A model generated the notes under the pieces. That model saw only the letters and a list, made by a program, of their open reading frames with translations. It was not told the DNA's origin and made no database searches. From contig OX344752.2 in the NCBI GenBank assembly GCA_947034885.2, positions 26,540,386 through 26,604,385 of the forward strand: 64,000 nucleotides of DNA. The letters are read 5' to 3'. Shown here piece after piece: positions 52,101-64,000 of this stretch (the first letter of the stretch is position 1; each line of letters begins with the position of its first letter). Made by a program: the position numbers and the translations under genes. The stretch comes from Thuidium tamariscinum. Its lineage: Eukaryota > Streptophyta > Bryopsida > Hypnales > Thuidiaceae.

Positions 52101-52253
52101 CAAGAAGGACTCGGGCTCGGCATGTGCAGGAAACTTGTCAAGCTCATGAACGGGGAAGTGAAATACATCAGAGACTCCGGCAAAAGCTACTTCCTGGTCA
52201 ACCTGGAGCTTCCTGTGGTGACTGAAAGAGAAGACATCGGCAGTGTGAGGTAG
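46153..52253 (+). CDS. PHY: Phytochrome (red/far-red photoreceptor)
   Basis: Bilin-binding photoreceptor that moves from cytosol to nucleus on activation. Exons: 46153-48516, 49607-49873, 50604-50836, 51468-51761, 52028-52253; 1128 codons with stop, 1127 aa, the usual plant length. The start is the first ATG after an in-frame TGA near 46055. Visible in order: Ser-rich N-terminus; PAS; GAF with YPSTDIPQ and [11 protein letters not shown], whose Cys323 is the chromophore attachment site; PHY domain with the PRSSF tongue motif; two PAS repeats ([28 protein letters not shown]); a histidine-kinase-related module with [10 protein letters not shown], where the phospho-acceptor His is absent, as in canonical plant phytochromes; and an ATPase-like end ([31 protein letters not shown]). 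Exon 1 (788 codons) is very GC- and CpG-rich compared with later exons. No phototropin-like kinase is fused, so it is not a neochrome. I cannot assign it to a PHY subfamily. Confidence 0.98.
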
Positions 52254-55200
52254 GACTTGTGATCGAGGTGCTGCAGCGGATTGTTTTCCTTTGTATATCC
52301 TTGTACACTGCCTTTCTGCCCCTCTCTCTCCCGCGCCGCAGCAGTCTGCGTATTCCACTTCAAACTCTTACAGACAGACTCATGTCACAAGAGTAAAACA
52401 GTGGCCATCCAAGCTTTGATGGAAGATGCAGCTTCGAATATTCTCCTGCCAAATTTTATGGAAAGCGTGCGGAAATGGAACAAAGCCCAAAATCAGTTTG
52501 GGATTTCAGAGGCTTCAAGTGGGTACACCAAGTATGTTCCTACCTATGCCAGCGCAGTGGACGACGGACTCATCAGCTGTGTTGGGCTTGTCGATATTTA
52601 ATTGCATCCCGCAACTTTGGATCTTGATGATCTTGTGTAAGTTATGTTGTTCGTACAGCAGCTAGCTTTTTAGGGTGGACACCCCCCTCCCCGATGCATT
52701 GTGTAAAATCCATTACAGTTTTAGTATTGGCAACACTTTCTTCTGGCCCTTGTCTGGGTCCCCATGGCAATGATATTGATTTTTTTCGGTACCGACAGAA
52801 AGCTCGGATTTGGAAAACTCTGTAAGGACTTTTTGCTGTGAGATTGTTTTTTTTGTTTTCTGTGTTTTCTGGGCGCTTGTTGGCTTCGAGTCCTAACTAC
52901 TGTAGTCAATGCATTTATCAAAGATTCGATTGTGCACTGTACTTCCATCGTTACTATTGTGCATTTGTGCCCTGTGCCGCTGCCAGTTTGCCACAGTCAA
53001 AATCAAATTAGTAAAAGTAATTTACTAAATTTTTAATCCATAAAAACTTTGAAATTGAATAACTTTCACACTGTAGGTTGGAATGCCATGAAACAAAGCC
53101 TGTACATCCCTCCTTGCGGAGAGCTTTGTGATGGTACCAAGAATGTGACCTGGGGATGCATGGTCCAGGATATCTCAACGTGACAATCAAACCAAACCAA
53201 ACCAACACCTTATCTTAAGGTGTAGAAGTTAGTTCGAGCACATAATTGATAGACTCTGCAGTCTAACTTACACCCGTGAGGAGACCTTTCTGTACTCTTT
53301 TTCAACTTGGATGCTGTTGACTGTAGGATGTCTGAAAGGAAGCTTTTTGGCTTAAAGTTGGAGAATGGTGACTTCTAAAAATACTCTAAAAATATCAGTA
53401 GCTAAAGGGTTGGATAAGATTCACAGGGATGATCGAGAGGCTGCCCAATGCTCATCAGTTCAGTATTCGGTATGACGCAAGTTGTGGTCCCGTGTGCAAC
53501 GAACACATTCCTACATTCCTGTTTGTTGATAACAATAATGAGCAACAACTTTTCAGCCAGTTGCTCAGCAAGCTTGCAACTTAAGGTAGACCAGCCTATG
53601 ACAGGCAAGTGGTCCATGTCAGATGCCTAGGCAACAACACATTAGAATCTTGCATCAACCCATGACAAACTTTTTTTCAATAAAAGAGATTTGAGCTACA
53701 CTAACTAAAGATAAGACACTCAGAAACTGCTCATTTAAGAGCTGATCTGCCTTTTTCATGTATTTTCTTAGATGGAAATATTTTGAGCTCATTTTTTAAT
53801 CAAAGAGAAATAGATGAAGAATCTAGCACAAGTCATTTCATATTTTTTGAAGCATTATTGAATTAGTTATGAATATTCAAACAAGTTGTGTCATAGATTT
53901 CTATTTATGACCCTAGGTCTTTCATAAACCATTTACTTGCAACTTCTAAGAAAAATGGAGAATGGAAAGAAATTGATTGGCTCTTGCAATTAATAAATCT
54001 TATTTTTAAATTTTAATATTTTTTTAATTAAAAAAATATTTGTTGGATTAGTTGTATGTGTATTTCTTTTTCTTTGATTCATTCAATGATTAAAGACATC
54101 AATTAAAAAATCATCTCATGTCCATTTCAGAGCCATCTATAGAATGGTCCTTAATACTTGAACTATTTTCAAGCCCTCTCCTATAGGTTGATTTAGTGGC
54201 CACAATCAATGTCTTGGATGATGGTGATGATGGAGTGCGGATTTGTAATTGCAACAATAATTTCCACCTTTTCTTTTTCTTCTTTGACACAAATGAATCA
54301 AAAATTCATTGCAAAAATTAAGAAAACAAACCATCCAAGCTACAAGTGGCTTAGTGGGAGTGAAAATGCACAACCAAACCAACACCTTGGACAAACATGA
54401 CCACCACCTGATTGAAAGCAAAGGCTTGAGGTCTAATGTATGAGGGGCTAGGCTACTCATGACGAACTATTACTAGCAAAATAGCCACCCCAACATGTGA
54501 GACTATAGTTTCTACCTTTTGAGTGTATATTCATTAAAAGTAGTGAATTCTATAAGCCTTTATATTGTGGCTATATTAGGAAATATTGTGATTGTTTTAG
54601 GTGAGTCATATGACCATTATGGATACAATTTTTGTTGGTTTTGGGGTGGTATGAAGATTCTTTTGGGCCAATTGGATAATGCACTTAAAAAATCATAGCA
54701 AATCTATATTATGTTGAAAAAATAAAATTTCAATTATTCATCACATTTCTCAGATTTGTCTTTATGTGAAATCCAAAAAGAAATTCAACAACAGTACAAG
54801 GGCAAAACAATCATTCATTCTTGTCATATTAGCTTGTTTACCTTATTCTAAATCTTGGATAGTTTGATTCTTCTTCTAAGTGTGTGACTATATTTTCTTC
54901 TTTAAAAAGCACATTGTCTTGAATTAGTAAAGGTTGATACATTATTGTATTGGCACTTGTTTTTAAAAACTATACACAAATGATTCATTCAATAAACCAT
55001 AAACATATATTTGGTATTGGTATGTAGGAAATCATACGTAATATAATATTTTCTTTAATTCTTAGAGTATGAAATAATAACTAAAATTTGATATGACCAT
55101 TGATAAATCAACATTTAACATCATTTTCTCATACGGATGTCATTTTGACATCTAAACCTTATCACTTTTAAATATGACACCATTTAGATAGATTACATGG

Positions 55201-57279
55201 CTATTTTGAAGCTCTACAATCATGAAGTAGATGCAATAATTATCTAAATTAGTGGGGTATAATTTATCATTGAATTTGTCTCAATATAAAGAGAATTTTT
55301 TTGCCACTATGATATACGTCAATTCAATCATCTTCTATATCAAATCTACAATTTAAGATATCACATTGTGACAAAAATTATCTTTGCAAGACTTGTAAGG
55401 TTTTAAGTTTTAATAATCATAAAGTTCTTTTTTGAGGTTAGAGATATTGACAACCAACTTTAATTAGTGTATTCCATGGGCATTCAATGTGAAATAATTT
55501 TTGCTAGTTGGAGCTTCAACTATAAAGTGTATGCATCCAATTATGGCTTGTTTCTAAAATCAATGGTATAAATGTTCAAAGTTGATCATAAGTTCTACAA
55601 TATGGAAGGTTTTAGGAAAAGTTGCTTTGGAATTGTAGTAAATATATTTCATTAGATTTGTTTCATCCTTACAAGTTCAAAAAAACATCCAATTTTAGTA
55701 TCTTTGTTAGGAAGTGAACCTTTTCCTTATTTATTTTGTGATGAAAAGATGAAAAGTGAACATAGGAGACTTTGAAACTTAGTATGACTTTATTTGATTC
55801 GAGTTTGAATTTAGTGCTTTATTTTACTCAATCTTCCTATCTTTTTCTACAAAACATTTGAAGACCTATCACAATTTCAAAATTGAATGTACATTTGAAT
55901 TAGCAAGGTTACAAACAATCTATCAATGATATATGTTTCACTTTGTTAACATACTTCTAATTTTTTTAACAACGAATGAATAAACTATAAATTTTCAAAA
56001 AGACAATTATAGGTTTCTCCAAAATGTACTTTAGACTCTCAATCTCTCATGCATGGTGTGTGTATGTTAGATTTTAGACAATAAGGTGCAATTTTAGTAA
56101 TATGATTCATGTTATACTAGTAGAAATTTGGTCTATATAGACTACACTTTAAAACCTGTACCACTTAAGTATGGGTCTTCATCTATGTAGACTATCTTTC
56201 TATTGGTACTAAGTATAAGATAACATCTAAAAATGCATGTGAAAAAAGTTTTATGTATAGTTCCCATTACCAACTTTTGTAGACTCTTGTTGGTAGTTAT
56301 AATGAAATTGTAAATTCATAGAAGGTTCAATTTACAATTTCCTAAAGTTCAAAAGAATGCATTTTTTTAACCTTCTATGAAGAAACTATGAATTTTCAAA
56401 CTATTAAAAATAGGTTTATCTAAAATTGATCCTTATCTCTTTAATCCTAGGCTCTAATATATGGAAGCTATACAAACCTTACTTTCCTATAGATTAAATC
56501 AATGCTGTTGTAAGACATAATTATAAGTTTTCATGTGGCATTTTCATTTCTAGCCCATTATAAGGTAGGAGCACCTATTACTTCTAATTTAAGCAATTTA
56601 AGCATACTAAGAGGCATCTTTTTCTAAAAAGAACATTTTTGTTACAATAGCAATTGAAAATAATGAATTTCCCCCTCAAAAGTAGAATTTTTAGATAAGG
56701 CATCTAATTTCTATGAATTTCTAAAGTAGGACTCCCTAAAGTAACTAAAATTGCACTCCTAGGAAATCTACCTTGATTCTCACACCAAAATCTTAAGAAA
56801 ATTAGAGCCTACCAACTACAACTAAGCTTAGGGATGATATCATGGTACTTTTGGAGATAGAAAGGATGCCATGGACATTTAGTGTCGAATGAATGACAAG
56901 GAATTTTCTTACGTAGGACGGAACTACAACTATTCATCTTTGGAATTAGGGGCGGAAAGTAGAGATCTTTTACAATAGCTTGACTTCTTTTGGATTTTCT
57001 TATACCAATTATTTTCACGGTTTTAGAAAAGATGATTTCTATAGAGCCCCCCCGTATCCTTCTAGGATTAAAGGAACTCTAATATCAAACAATGGGTGCA
57101 TTGAAATTAATGGGTGTTCCTACCTTATTATTTTGAGGGGCAGGTTTGAAGCTAAGGTATGGTTTTAAGAAAAAAATCATCAAAATATACTTCAATGTTC
57201 AATATTTTTGGGTCCTCTCTTTTGCAATCCAGACCTTTTCTTCTTAGTTTCAAGTGCATGTCATTGCATGTAAGCATAA
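52254..57279. other. Phytochrome 3' flank and AT-rich intergenic DNA
   Basis: The first 450 bp or so are GC-richer and probably 3' UTR. From about 53,600 the sequence is AT-rich with no recognisable gene. The piece at 56866-57000 is a diverged copy of the 22452 element (GATGCCATGGACATTTAG...GAATGACAAGGAA). Confidence 0.55.
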
Positions 57280-58347
57280 CCCCTAAATGCCCAAGGCCTT
57301 TTTTAAGCTTCCAAAAATTTACTCTAAATTGAACTGAAAGCCAAAATTTTGATAAGCTTCAACAATTTTTTTTGAGAGGTAATTGTACAAATTCAAACTA
57401 GACATGTTAGAGATCACTTAGGGGAAAAAAACCAAAAAATATATCACTTATGAATTGAAAGATTATAATGTTTGATTATGAGGGTGTCAAAACTACAAAG
57501 GAGACTTGAAGTCTTTTGATCCTCTTTTCACATATCAAATCTAAAAATTTGGTCTCCAAAAAAATATGAGGTTAAATAACCTAACATTCATAACTTAAAT
57601 AAATTTATGGCTTCTCAAAATCTACTCTATAATTTTTTTTAAATGAATTTCTAATGTGTTTTTTCCTCCAGGATCTAGTATATTTGAAGCTCATTTCCAA
57701 AAGCCCTCAACACTACTAAAAGTTAAGATTGCAATGGACACCCTTGTACAAAATCTTGTATATAGTAGAGGGACCCATTCCTCATTGATGCCCCATTGGC
57801 AATCAATAGGGTACCATAAATCCAACCAAGGTTGGAACTAATTTTCATTTTCCCCTAAGAATGCATATTTTTGTATTTTTCAAGGTTTGGACCAATAAAT
57901 TCAAGACACGTAAGTGAGCAAGAAAATAGGAATCAATGAGCGAAAAAGTAGTTCTTGAATGATCAAAATTGGATGAGTCTAGGTGTTGGTCAATGGTCAA
58001 ACCCAACTTCTGCCTTTCAAAATTCATAGTGATTTCAATTCAAGAGATAAAATTATGAATTTTTTTTGCAATCTCTATAATTTTTGTCAAGGCACCTATG
58101 AAAATATTTGCTATGCCTTGCACTACCCTAGATCATGTCCAAATGTACTTATTTTATTGGTTATGGGTCCCTCTACCATAAAATAATCATTATCAATCAT
58201 TTTCAACATCACATTTTTGATGCTGAAACAACACTTCAAAAAGAAGTTTCAAAAAATATAAACTTCTAAGAATAGAAATCAAGTTAAGTTTTATTTAACT
58301 TCAAAGTTTTGCAAACACCAGATTTTGGTGCCTTGGGCATTTAGGGG
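57280..58347. mobile_element. TTAA-type inverted-repeat element, copy D (1068 bp)
   Basis: The left end is ATAA then CCCCTAAATGCCCAAGG. The right end is CCTTGGGCATTTAGGGG followed by TTAA, a perfect inversion over 17 bp. It encloses element G1 (57761-58180). There is no transposase. Confidence 0.7.
57761..58180. mobile_element. Inverted-repeat element G1 (420 bp)
   Basis: The left end is TATAGTAGAGGGACCCATTC. The right end reads TATGGTAGAGGGACCCATAA on the other strand. Collinear with 44075-45052 but without its extra 560 bp. It lies inside element D. Confidence 0.65.
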
Positions 58348-58351
58348 TTAA

Positions 58352-58822
58352 CATGACCACAAGAAGATTGAAAACGGGGTTCAAACATGCTGGAAATCCA
58401 AGTTCTTCGCTACATTCCTGCCTACATTGAGCTTCATGCAGAGTCCATCACGTCTAATGTCATGTGCATTCTCATGACCAGTCAAGCCCTCGATTTGCTA
58501 TCTGAGCAACCTGCAATCTGCCAAGCAGGAAGCATGTTTGAACCCCGTCGCAAAATTTCTATTTCATGGTGTCAAGCTTCCCATACACCAATTTTTGTAA
58601 CCTAGCCATGTTTCGCTCTTGTGTGCACAAATTCCTGCGCTAGCCATCTTCCTTTGCCAGTAATGAAGGAGCAATTGGCTCCGACAGCCGATTGACTGCA
58701 GCAAGGATTTTGTAGGGTTTAGGGTTTCGCGATCACAATGTCACTGCGTCTTTGGAGCTGCAATTTGAGTATTGCATCAGGATTTCAATTGTAGTAGTAC
58801 TGGTCAAGGATCCTGGGTCAAG
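58352..58822 (+). promoter_or_regulatory. 5' flank and leader of the TAF1A-like gene
   Basis: GC content is higher than in the upstream repeats. A short upstream ORF, ATG at 58738 to TAG at 58794 (18 codons), lies 28 nt before the main start at 58823. An in-frame TGA also precedes the main start, so 58823 is the first usable ATG. Confidence 0.45.
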
Positions 58823-61800
58823 ATGCACGTGGACGAGGACAAAGCGGAAGACGACGAGGAGGAAGATGCGAAAACGAAGGAGGAGGAGAAGGCGATGGGG
58901 GAGTCGGCGATGAAATCGGCCGCTATCAAGCGGGCGAAGAAGTTGATGTTGCCCAAGGATTTGCCTTCCAAGTACGATCATGCGCAGTGGCGGGCTAAAC
59001 ATGGCAAGGACGCGGGCACTGCTGCCTTGCAACCCTACCATCGGGCCAAGTTGCGGGCGTTGCTGGCGTCGTTGCTGCAGGAGCATCTCTACTCGGCTGC
59101 TTCGGGACCTGTGTCTGTACTTCTTCAAGCTCAAACGCGTGAGGACGTTTACCAGCATCAAGATTTGCAATATTTCTGGGTATGCTTTCTCTGGTCATGG
59201 CGAATGTGGCGCGTGTGATTTTATAGTAATTTCAGTTCAATATAGGCCTACATCTGGTGTTGGCACTGAGAGGTATTGCATTGCGAATGCCTTGAGATTG
59301 AGTGTAATTGTGGAATATCAAACTGTTTCTTAATTGCTGCGTAGTATCTGTGTCCATCACTTTCATGCTAATTTTCTGAAACTCTTAGTCCGTTAATTAA
59401 GGAGTTCACGCAGTTTGCGTTTAGTGACATGCTGTATGGGTGGAGGTAATCAGGCTGCCATGGAAGTTCTTCGGCAGGCAGATTCAGGGAAGTCGCATAT
59501 AAAAAGGATCAAGCGTTTATATCGAATCTTGCAACGCAAACAACTGAATCAGGTGCTGTGAATGTATGTTTTACTTGCCGTGTTTTGTGATCCGAATTGT
59601 GTGTTGTGATTATCGATACAGTGTATTTTCTTTCTTTTTTCTGTACCAGCTACCATTTTTCCAATTTCCATTATTGTGGGGCAAAACCAATATTTCTTTA
59701 ATGAGACGACTTTTTAAGCCGTTTATTTATTATTGTGAAATTCAAAGTATGCTTGCCTCGTGCAGCGGTCGATATGCTTAATCAAATGAGGATCATTCTC
59801 TAGTGAAGAGATACACTATGAGTGAGGGTTTAGGGGTTTCGTTTTCACTCTCCATGTGCTTCGCCAGTATGCTCGAGAGCAGGCCCTCGCTGAGAATAAC
59901 AAGCAATTAGCAATTGTGGGGTTCTATTCACGACATTTAGTTTCGCTTGTTGACCTATGATCAAATTAAGTTTTCTCTGCAACTTATTGACTGTCAACAT
60001 CTCTTGAAGTGTACCAGCCAGGGCTTTTTTTTTTAGCTTTCTGGTGCCAGTTTGCACCAGAAAAAATAATCTGGCTGAAAAACACCCAAAAAATGCCAGA
60101 AAACTTGGATGAAATCGCCAGACAACTTTGAAATAAAGAAAAATATTAGATGAATCACCTAATTTTGAATGAAAACCATACTATACATCCAAGAAATAGG
60201 TGAATGTTGCAATTTGGAGCATCCCTAAAACATTTTATGTCGCCACTGTGGCTATACTCCAAAAATGAAAAAGAAAGCCCTAGTACCAGCTATGGAGGCC
60301 TCTTCAGGACTTTTTCAATGTTCATAACCTTCTCAATGTTTGTACTCTGGTAATAGATAACTCGAGGGAACGTCCAATTGGAGCTTGCGATTTACTTGAT
60401 GAGTCTGGGTGACATCGAATCTTACGAAGCGTCGTACAATGAACTTCGACCGTATGCATCTGCATTAGCACTTTAGTATTTTCGTCTTGTTTTTCCTTTA
60501 TTAGATTGAGTAGTTGCTGCAGTTGGTCGATGCAATTGCCTTCTGTTTTGTGCAGATGAGCCTTTTCACTTTGCAACTGTTCATGTGGACTATTTGAAAT
60601 AATGTAACTGGATATGGCAAGGCTTGTTTCTTTAAGTAAATGACTTCTCGTCATGGAGTACTTCGTCATCACAATGTGCGGACTGTGTCTAAGATGTTTT
60701 AATGTTTTCTACAGGATTGTTGACGTGCCTCCGTTCCGTGATGATCCAGTAGTGAACCTGTGTCACGGATATACGCTGCACCGTTTATGGCATGATCGGG
60801 TTGTCCAAGACGTTGAAAAGCAATTTGTGCAAGATCTCGGAGCAAGACCTCAACATGGAGTTGACCAAGATGACTATGAAGAAGGTGGTGGGGACAATGA
60901 TTTCATGGATGTCGATGATCGCGTGGAAGAAAGACATATGAGTGGTGCAGTGGCCGCTAGACAATCAAGTGATGCAAATATGGATTCAGCTGACAATCTA
61001 CAGGGCATGGGGGACATGCCTTTTGGTAGCCAGGGCGATTTAGGAGGGTTTTATGAAGAGGATGATGAGCAGGGCGTTGAAGTTGATGATTTCTGGAAGA
61101 AGGCAGTTGTGCGGTGGTCCCCAGGTTTGTGCAGTGCGCTTAATTACTACTTAGTGTTTTCTGCATTTTTCTGTTCCGTTGGCTAGTTTGAAAATATCAT
61201 AGGAACTTGAAACGTCTGACTTTGATGAAGTGTCAGTCTACGAACTCCTTACTTAATTTGGGATTTGATTGTTGCAATGCGCAAACAGTGAATTTCCCCC
61301 TCAATATGCTCGTAACTAAACAGATCGCTTGTAATGCATTTAGATGTGGAATTCTCTTACAGTTTGACGGAATCCTCTTACATTTAGAGTATAATTATGA
61401 TAATACAGAAAATATGTTTTCTTTTTTTTCTGCAGATTTGGACAGGAGGCTGTTTCCAGTTCGGCTTCCTCAAACAAGGACAAAGCATTTGTATAAAGTG
61501 CCCATGGAAAATACGAGAACTCGGGATGCCCACTCCAGTGCAATAAAGTATTTAAGGAATGCACTCTCGCTAGCCTCCGACATGACTCCTGCTCTTCTGC
61601 CGCTAGTACAGGTAGTCTGTTTGCTTCAAAGGTATCACAAGAAGCGGTGTATTATTTTTCCGTGTTACTTGATTCCCCTGACTATGTAAATTGCTTCCAC
61701 CTGGTTTTTATAGCTTCCCAAGCTGTTGTTCTCTTTTGCTAACTCATTGATTGAATTTTCCATTTGTGTTCTAGCTTCTACTGGCAGCTGGGGATGTCAG

Positions 61801-63782
61801 AGGAGCATTGGAGGAAATTGAAAAGTGTAGCAGCGTTCCTCATCTTGTGCCACTTAGGTCTGTCTCACATCTTTTTAGTACTATTTTTAAAGTCTACTTC
61901 TTTCAGCCCCATAGTCTAGATTATGAGGGGTGTGGAGTGTATGTGCATCTTTATTGATAGTGACTTTCAAAGTGGCCTGTTAGTCAAATGCAATTCCTAA
62001 TCAAGAGTATTTCCTAATGACAGCATAAAAGCTCTGTTGTTGGAGTCCGTGGATTCGAAGAGCAGCAGCCAATTGGCAAAATGCTACGAAAGCATCCTCC
62101 ATGTGAACCCATCTTCTTCACTCTCTCTCGACAGACTCTTCCAGCTCCACGCTAAAGGTTCCTTCATGAACCCTCCTAATTTCTGCCTGCATTCTTGTCC
62201 AATTGTAAGTTTCAGTTATTCTTATAAGGTCTTTAGTGCGTTATCCTTTTTCAGCCATTTTTTGTGCCTCGAGCATCTGAGAGGATGAAGTAGGTGTCGC
62301 AAGCTGCAGGAATCATCAGTGTGACATTGTTCAAGGTCATGTTGTCTTTGCTCTCTCGACTTCATACATGCAGAGGATTTCAATGCACGATATCTGAGAA
62401 TAATTGGTTATCTGGGTTATTACTCTGACCACTTCCTTGATCAATAGCTGCTGGAGAAGTCCATAGTTCTTGAGAGGTGATAGGAAAAGTTTTTTGTGCA
62501 GGCAAATACAGGACACAAGCATTAGTGGAGTCCATTGCTGTGCATTTGGATGCCAATCGGGGACTACTGGAAGTATGGCAGCAATTAGCAGCTTGTTTTT
62601 TGCATTTGCATCAGCGCCACGAGGAACAATTAAGGGAAAAGCATTTTGGAACGTTTGGACAGCCACAACATGTCAGTGAGGGAGGTGAGGAAATGGAGAA
62701 GGACACCGGAACAGATGATGATGCCGCTTACCTTGTCTGGAAGAGGAAAGTATGGCATGACCGAAGCTCTTGGTGGAGGCACAAACATTTCCACGAGAAG
62801 AGTGTCAATTCTGAGCAGCAAGGAGATGGTGAGTGAAAAACTTGACCCACGATTTTTCATTCCCTCATGTCTCCCTTTTGAACTGATATGCACTTCATGT
62901 TAAAAGTCCTTTTATGAGAAGGAGTTGCTATTTAGGGTGAAGACAGGGTATTGATCTACTTCGTGAAGTATTTCTGTTGTCTCTTACAAGGAGAAACAAG
63001 TATTACAAACTTCATGCGAGTGAAATAGCAGCGATTACAGTCTTTGTGGGGTAATACGTGACTTCCAGTGATTTTGGACATTGATCATAAGTCTGCACAT
63101 GTGCAATGGAGAGATGGCAATTAAGTAGGTCAATCATGGAGAGATTTCCCCATTCATTTCTTTCAATTTCTTGGAAGGTTTTAAACTAAAGGGTTTAGAC
63201 ACGCATCTTACAAGTACGTACAATTATTTGCCTCCCCATAATCAAACTCCGTGCGACGATGTTTCACAATTCTTGAAACCATCTTTTTTTACAATTGTCT
63301 TTCCGTGATGTTTGTGTATGGATATTATGTCGCAAAGAGAAGGAGAGTTTTTCTGAGACGCTGCTGGAATCATGACCTGAATTCTGTTTCGTGATGTTTG
63401 CCATAAGAGTCGGCTTTGCTGTGATACGCAGATGATTCCATCTCTCGCAACTGCAGGTCTTGCGCATGATGTATCGTAGATCAGGATAAAAAACTGCCTC
63501 GAGTTCGCTCTGTTGCTTGATCGATTACCGAAAACTGAAGAAGGTTGTGGATTTGGTTTGCATGGGATATGTGCAGGTGACTGGGACAGGATAGCATACA
63601 AAGCAGCGTGTTCTGTGCACGTACTTGGTGTGGGAAATGCTTATGAAACATCAGTTTGCGAAGCTCTCACCACTTGTCGGGCTGAAAGCTTACTGTCTAT
63701 GGTGAAAGCACACCAGCCGATTTCTCACGTTGGCTTGGCTGACGACCATCGCAGCATGGACGCCGATTCGTCGCATATGTAG
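58823..63782 (+). CDS. Probable RNA polymerase I initiation factor subunit TAF1A (RRN11-like)
   Basis: Likely a subunit of the SL1/core-factor complex that recruits RNA polymerase I to rDNA promoters in the nucleolus. Exons: 58823-59179, 59454-59552, 60357-60451, 60715-61124, 61436-61611, 61775-61857, 62024-62157, 62502-62828, 63577-63782. All are GT..AG with consistent phases; 629 codons with stop, 628 aa. Visible: a Lys/Glu-rich N-terminus, then helical repeat-like segments (LRALLASLLQEHLYSAAS, HIKRIKRLYRILQRK, ELAIYLMSLGDIESYEASY). An acidic low-complexity linker in exon 4 (DDYEEGGGDNDFMDVDD) follows. Then a TPR-like stretch (AIKYLRNALSLASDM, LLLAAGDVRGALEEIEKC, LAKCYESILHVNPSSSLSL, SIAVHLDANRGLLEVWQQLA) and a C-terminal WWRHKHF and DWDRIAYKAACSVHVLG. 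The pattern recalls plant TAF1A proteins, from memory only. The alternative is an unassigned TPR-like nuclear protein. The gene structure is firmer than the function. Donor 62158 (GTTCCT) is weak. Confidence 0.6.
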
Positions 63783-64000
63783 TTAATTAATTGGAAGCAC
63801 ATGTTACCAACATACAAATAATCTTACAAAAAAAATTCATGGTAAAAAACCCAATTTTTCAGCCCTCGGGAGGGGGTCAAAGTTGGCAATTGTGAAAATC
63901 TTATCACAACTACACATACTGATAGATTTTGCATAACTTTTTGTGTATTAGTCTTTTGGCCTTCAAATTTTTTTTCACATATTACAAACATAGAGGTTAT
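63783..64000. other. 3' flank at window end
   Basis: AT-rich sequence after the stop codon; nothing recognisable. Confidence 0.5.

Noticed and set aside
59869-59935. Possible extra exon (YAREQALAENNKQ) in the TAF1A-like gene
   Set aside because: No good donor follows, and the flanking exons join in phase without it.
60030-60110. Small hairpin CTGGTGCCAGTTTGCACCAG in an intron
   Set aside because: Short and AT-rich around it; nothing distinguishes it from chance or a transposon remnant.
1-64000. CRISPR array, prophage or bacterial operon
   Set aside because: Spliced plant genes and repeat structure throughout; no spaced direct-repeat array.

Overview
The window is nuclear DNA of a land plant. 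The evidence is four spliced protein genes with GT..AG introns, a full-length plant phytochrome, a plastid-type chorismate mutase with a transit peptide, and long AT-rich intergenic DNA built from small non-autonomous DNA transposons. The phytochrome looks most like those of bryophytes (moss or liverwort grade), but I cannot fix the species. There are no bacterial operons, no CRISPR arrays and no intact transposase or reverse-transcriptase ORF.

Layout: (1) 134-5605, plus strand: 3' part of a trithorax-type H3K4 methyltransferase of the ATX3/4/5 class (extended PHD plus SET). (2) 5606-13601: AT-rich repeat DNA leading into the 5' flank of the next gene. (3) 13602-15852, plus: plastidial chorismate mutase, six exons, 318 aa. 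(4) 15853-38850: about 23 kb of AT-rich DNA without a recognisable gene. It holds many inverted-repeat elements, including a nearly perfect 203-bp CACTA-type foldback, a family of about 720 bp ending in GGGTGATTGCAAGAAACAC, a TTAA-flanked family with CCC ends, and two PIF/Harbinger-like MITEs sharing one TTA target site. A C-rich minisatellite lies at 22810-22975. (5) 38844-40430: a GC-richer promoter-like stretch with a TATA box, then a 26-codon start resembling an acyltransferase N-terminus, triplicated in tandem and ended in each copy by a small hairpin element. (6) 40431-45052: more repeats. (7) 46153-52253, plus: complete phytochrome, five exons, 1127 aa. (8) 52254-58350: 3' flank and AT-rich repeats. 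(9) 58823-63782, plus: nine-exon gene, 628 aa, probably the Pol I initiation factor subunit TAF1A/RRN11.

The genes are not functionally linked: chromatin modification, aromatic amino acid synthesis, light perception and rRNA transcription. Exon models were built by hand from splice sites, reading phase and family resemblance; all phases close. The most unusual content is the transposon landscape, especially elements with TTAA-flanked CCC ends, the signature of piggyBac transposons, which as far as I know are rarely reported in land plants. I found no convincing new multi-gene system.
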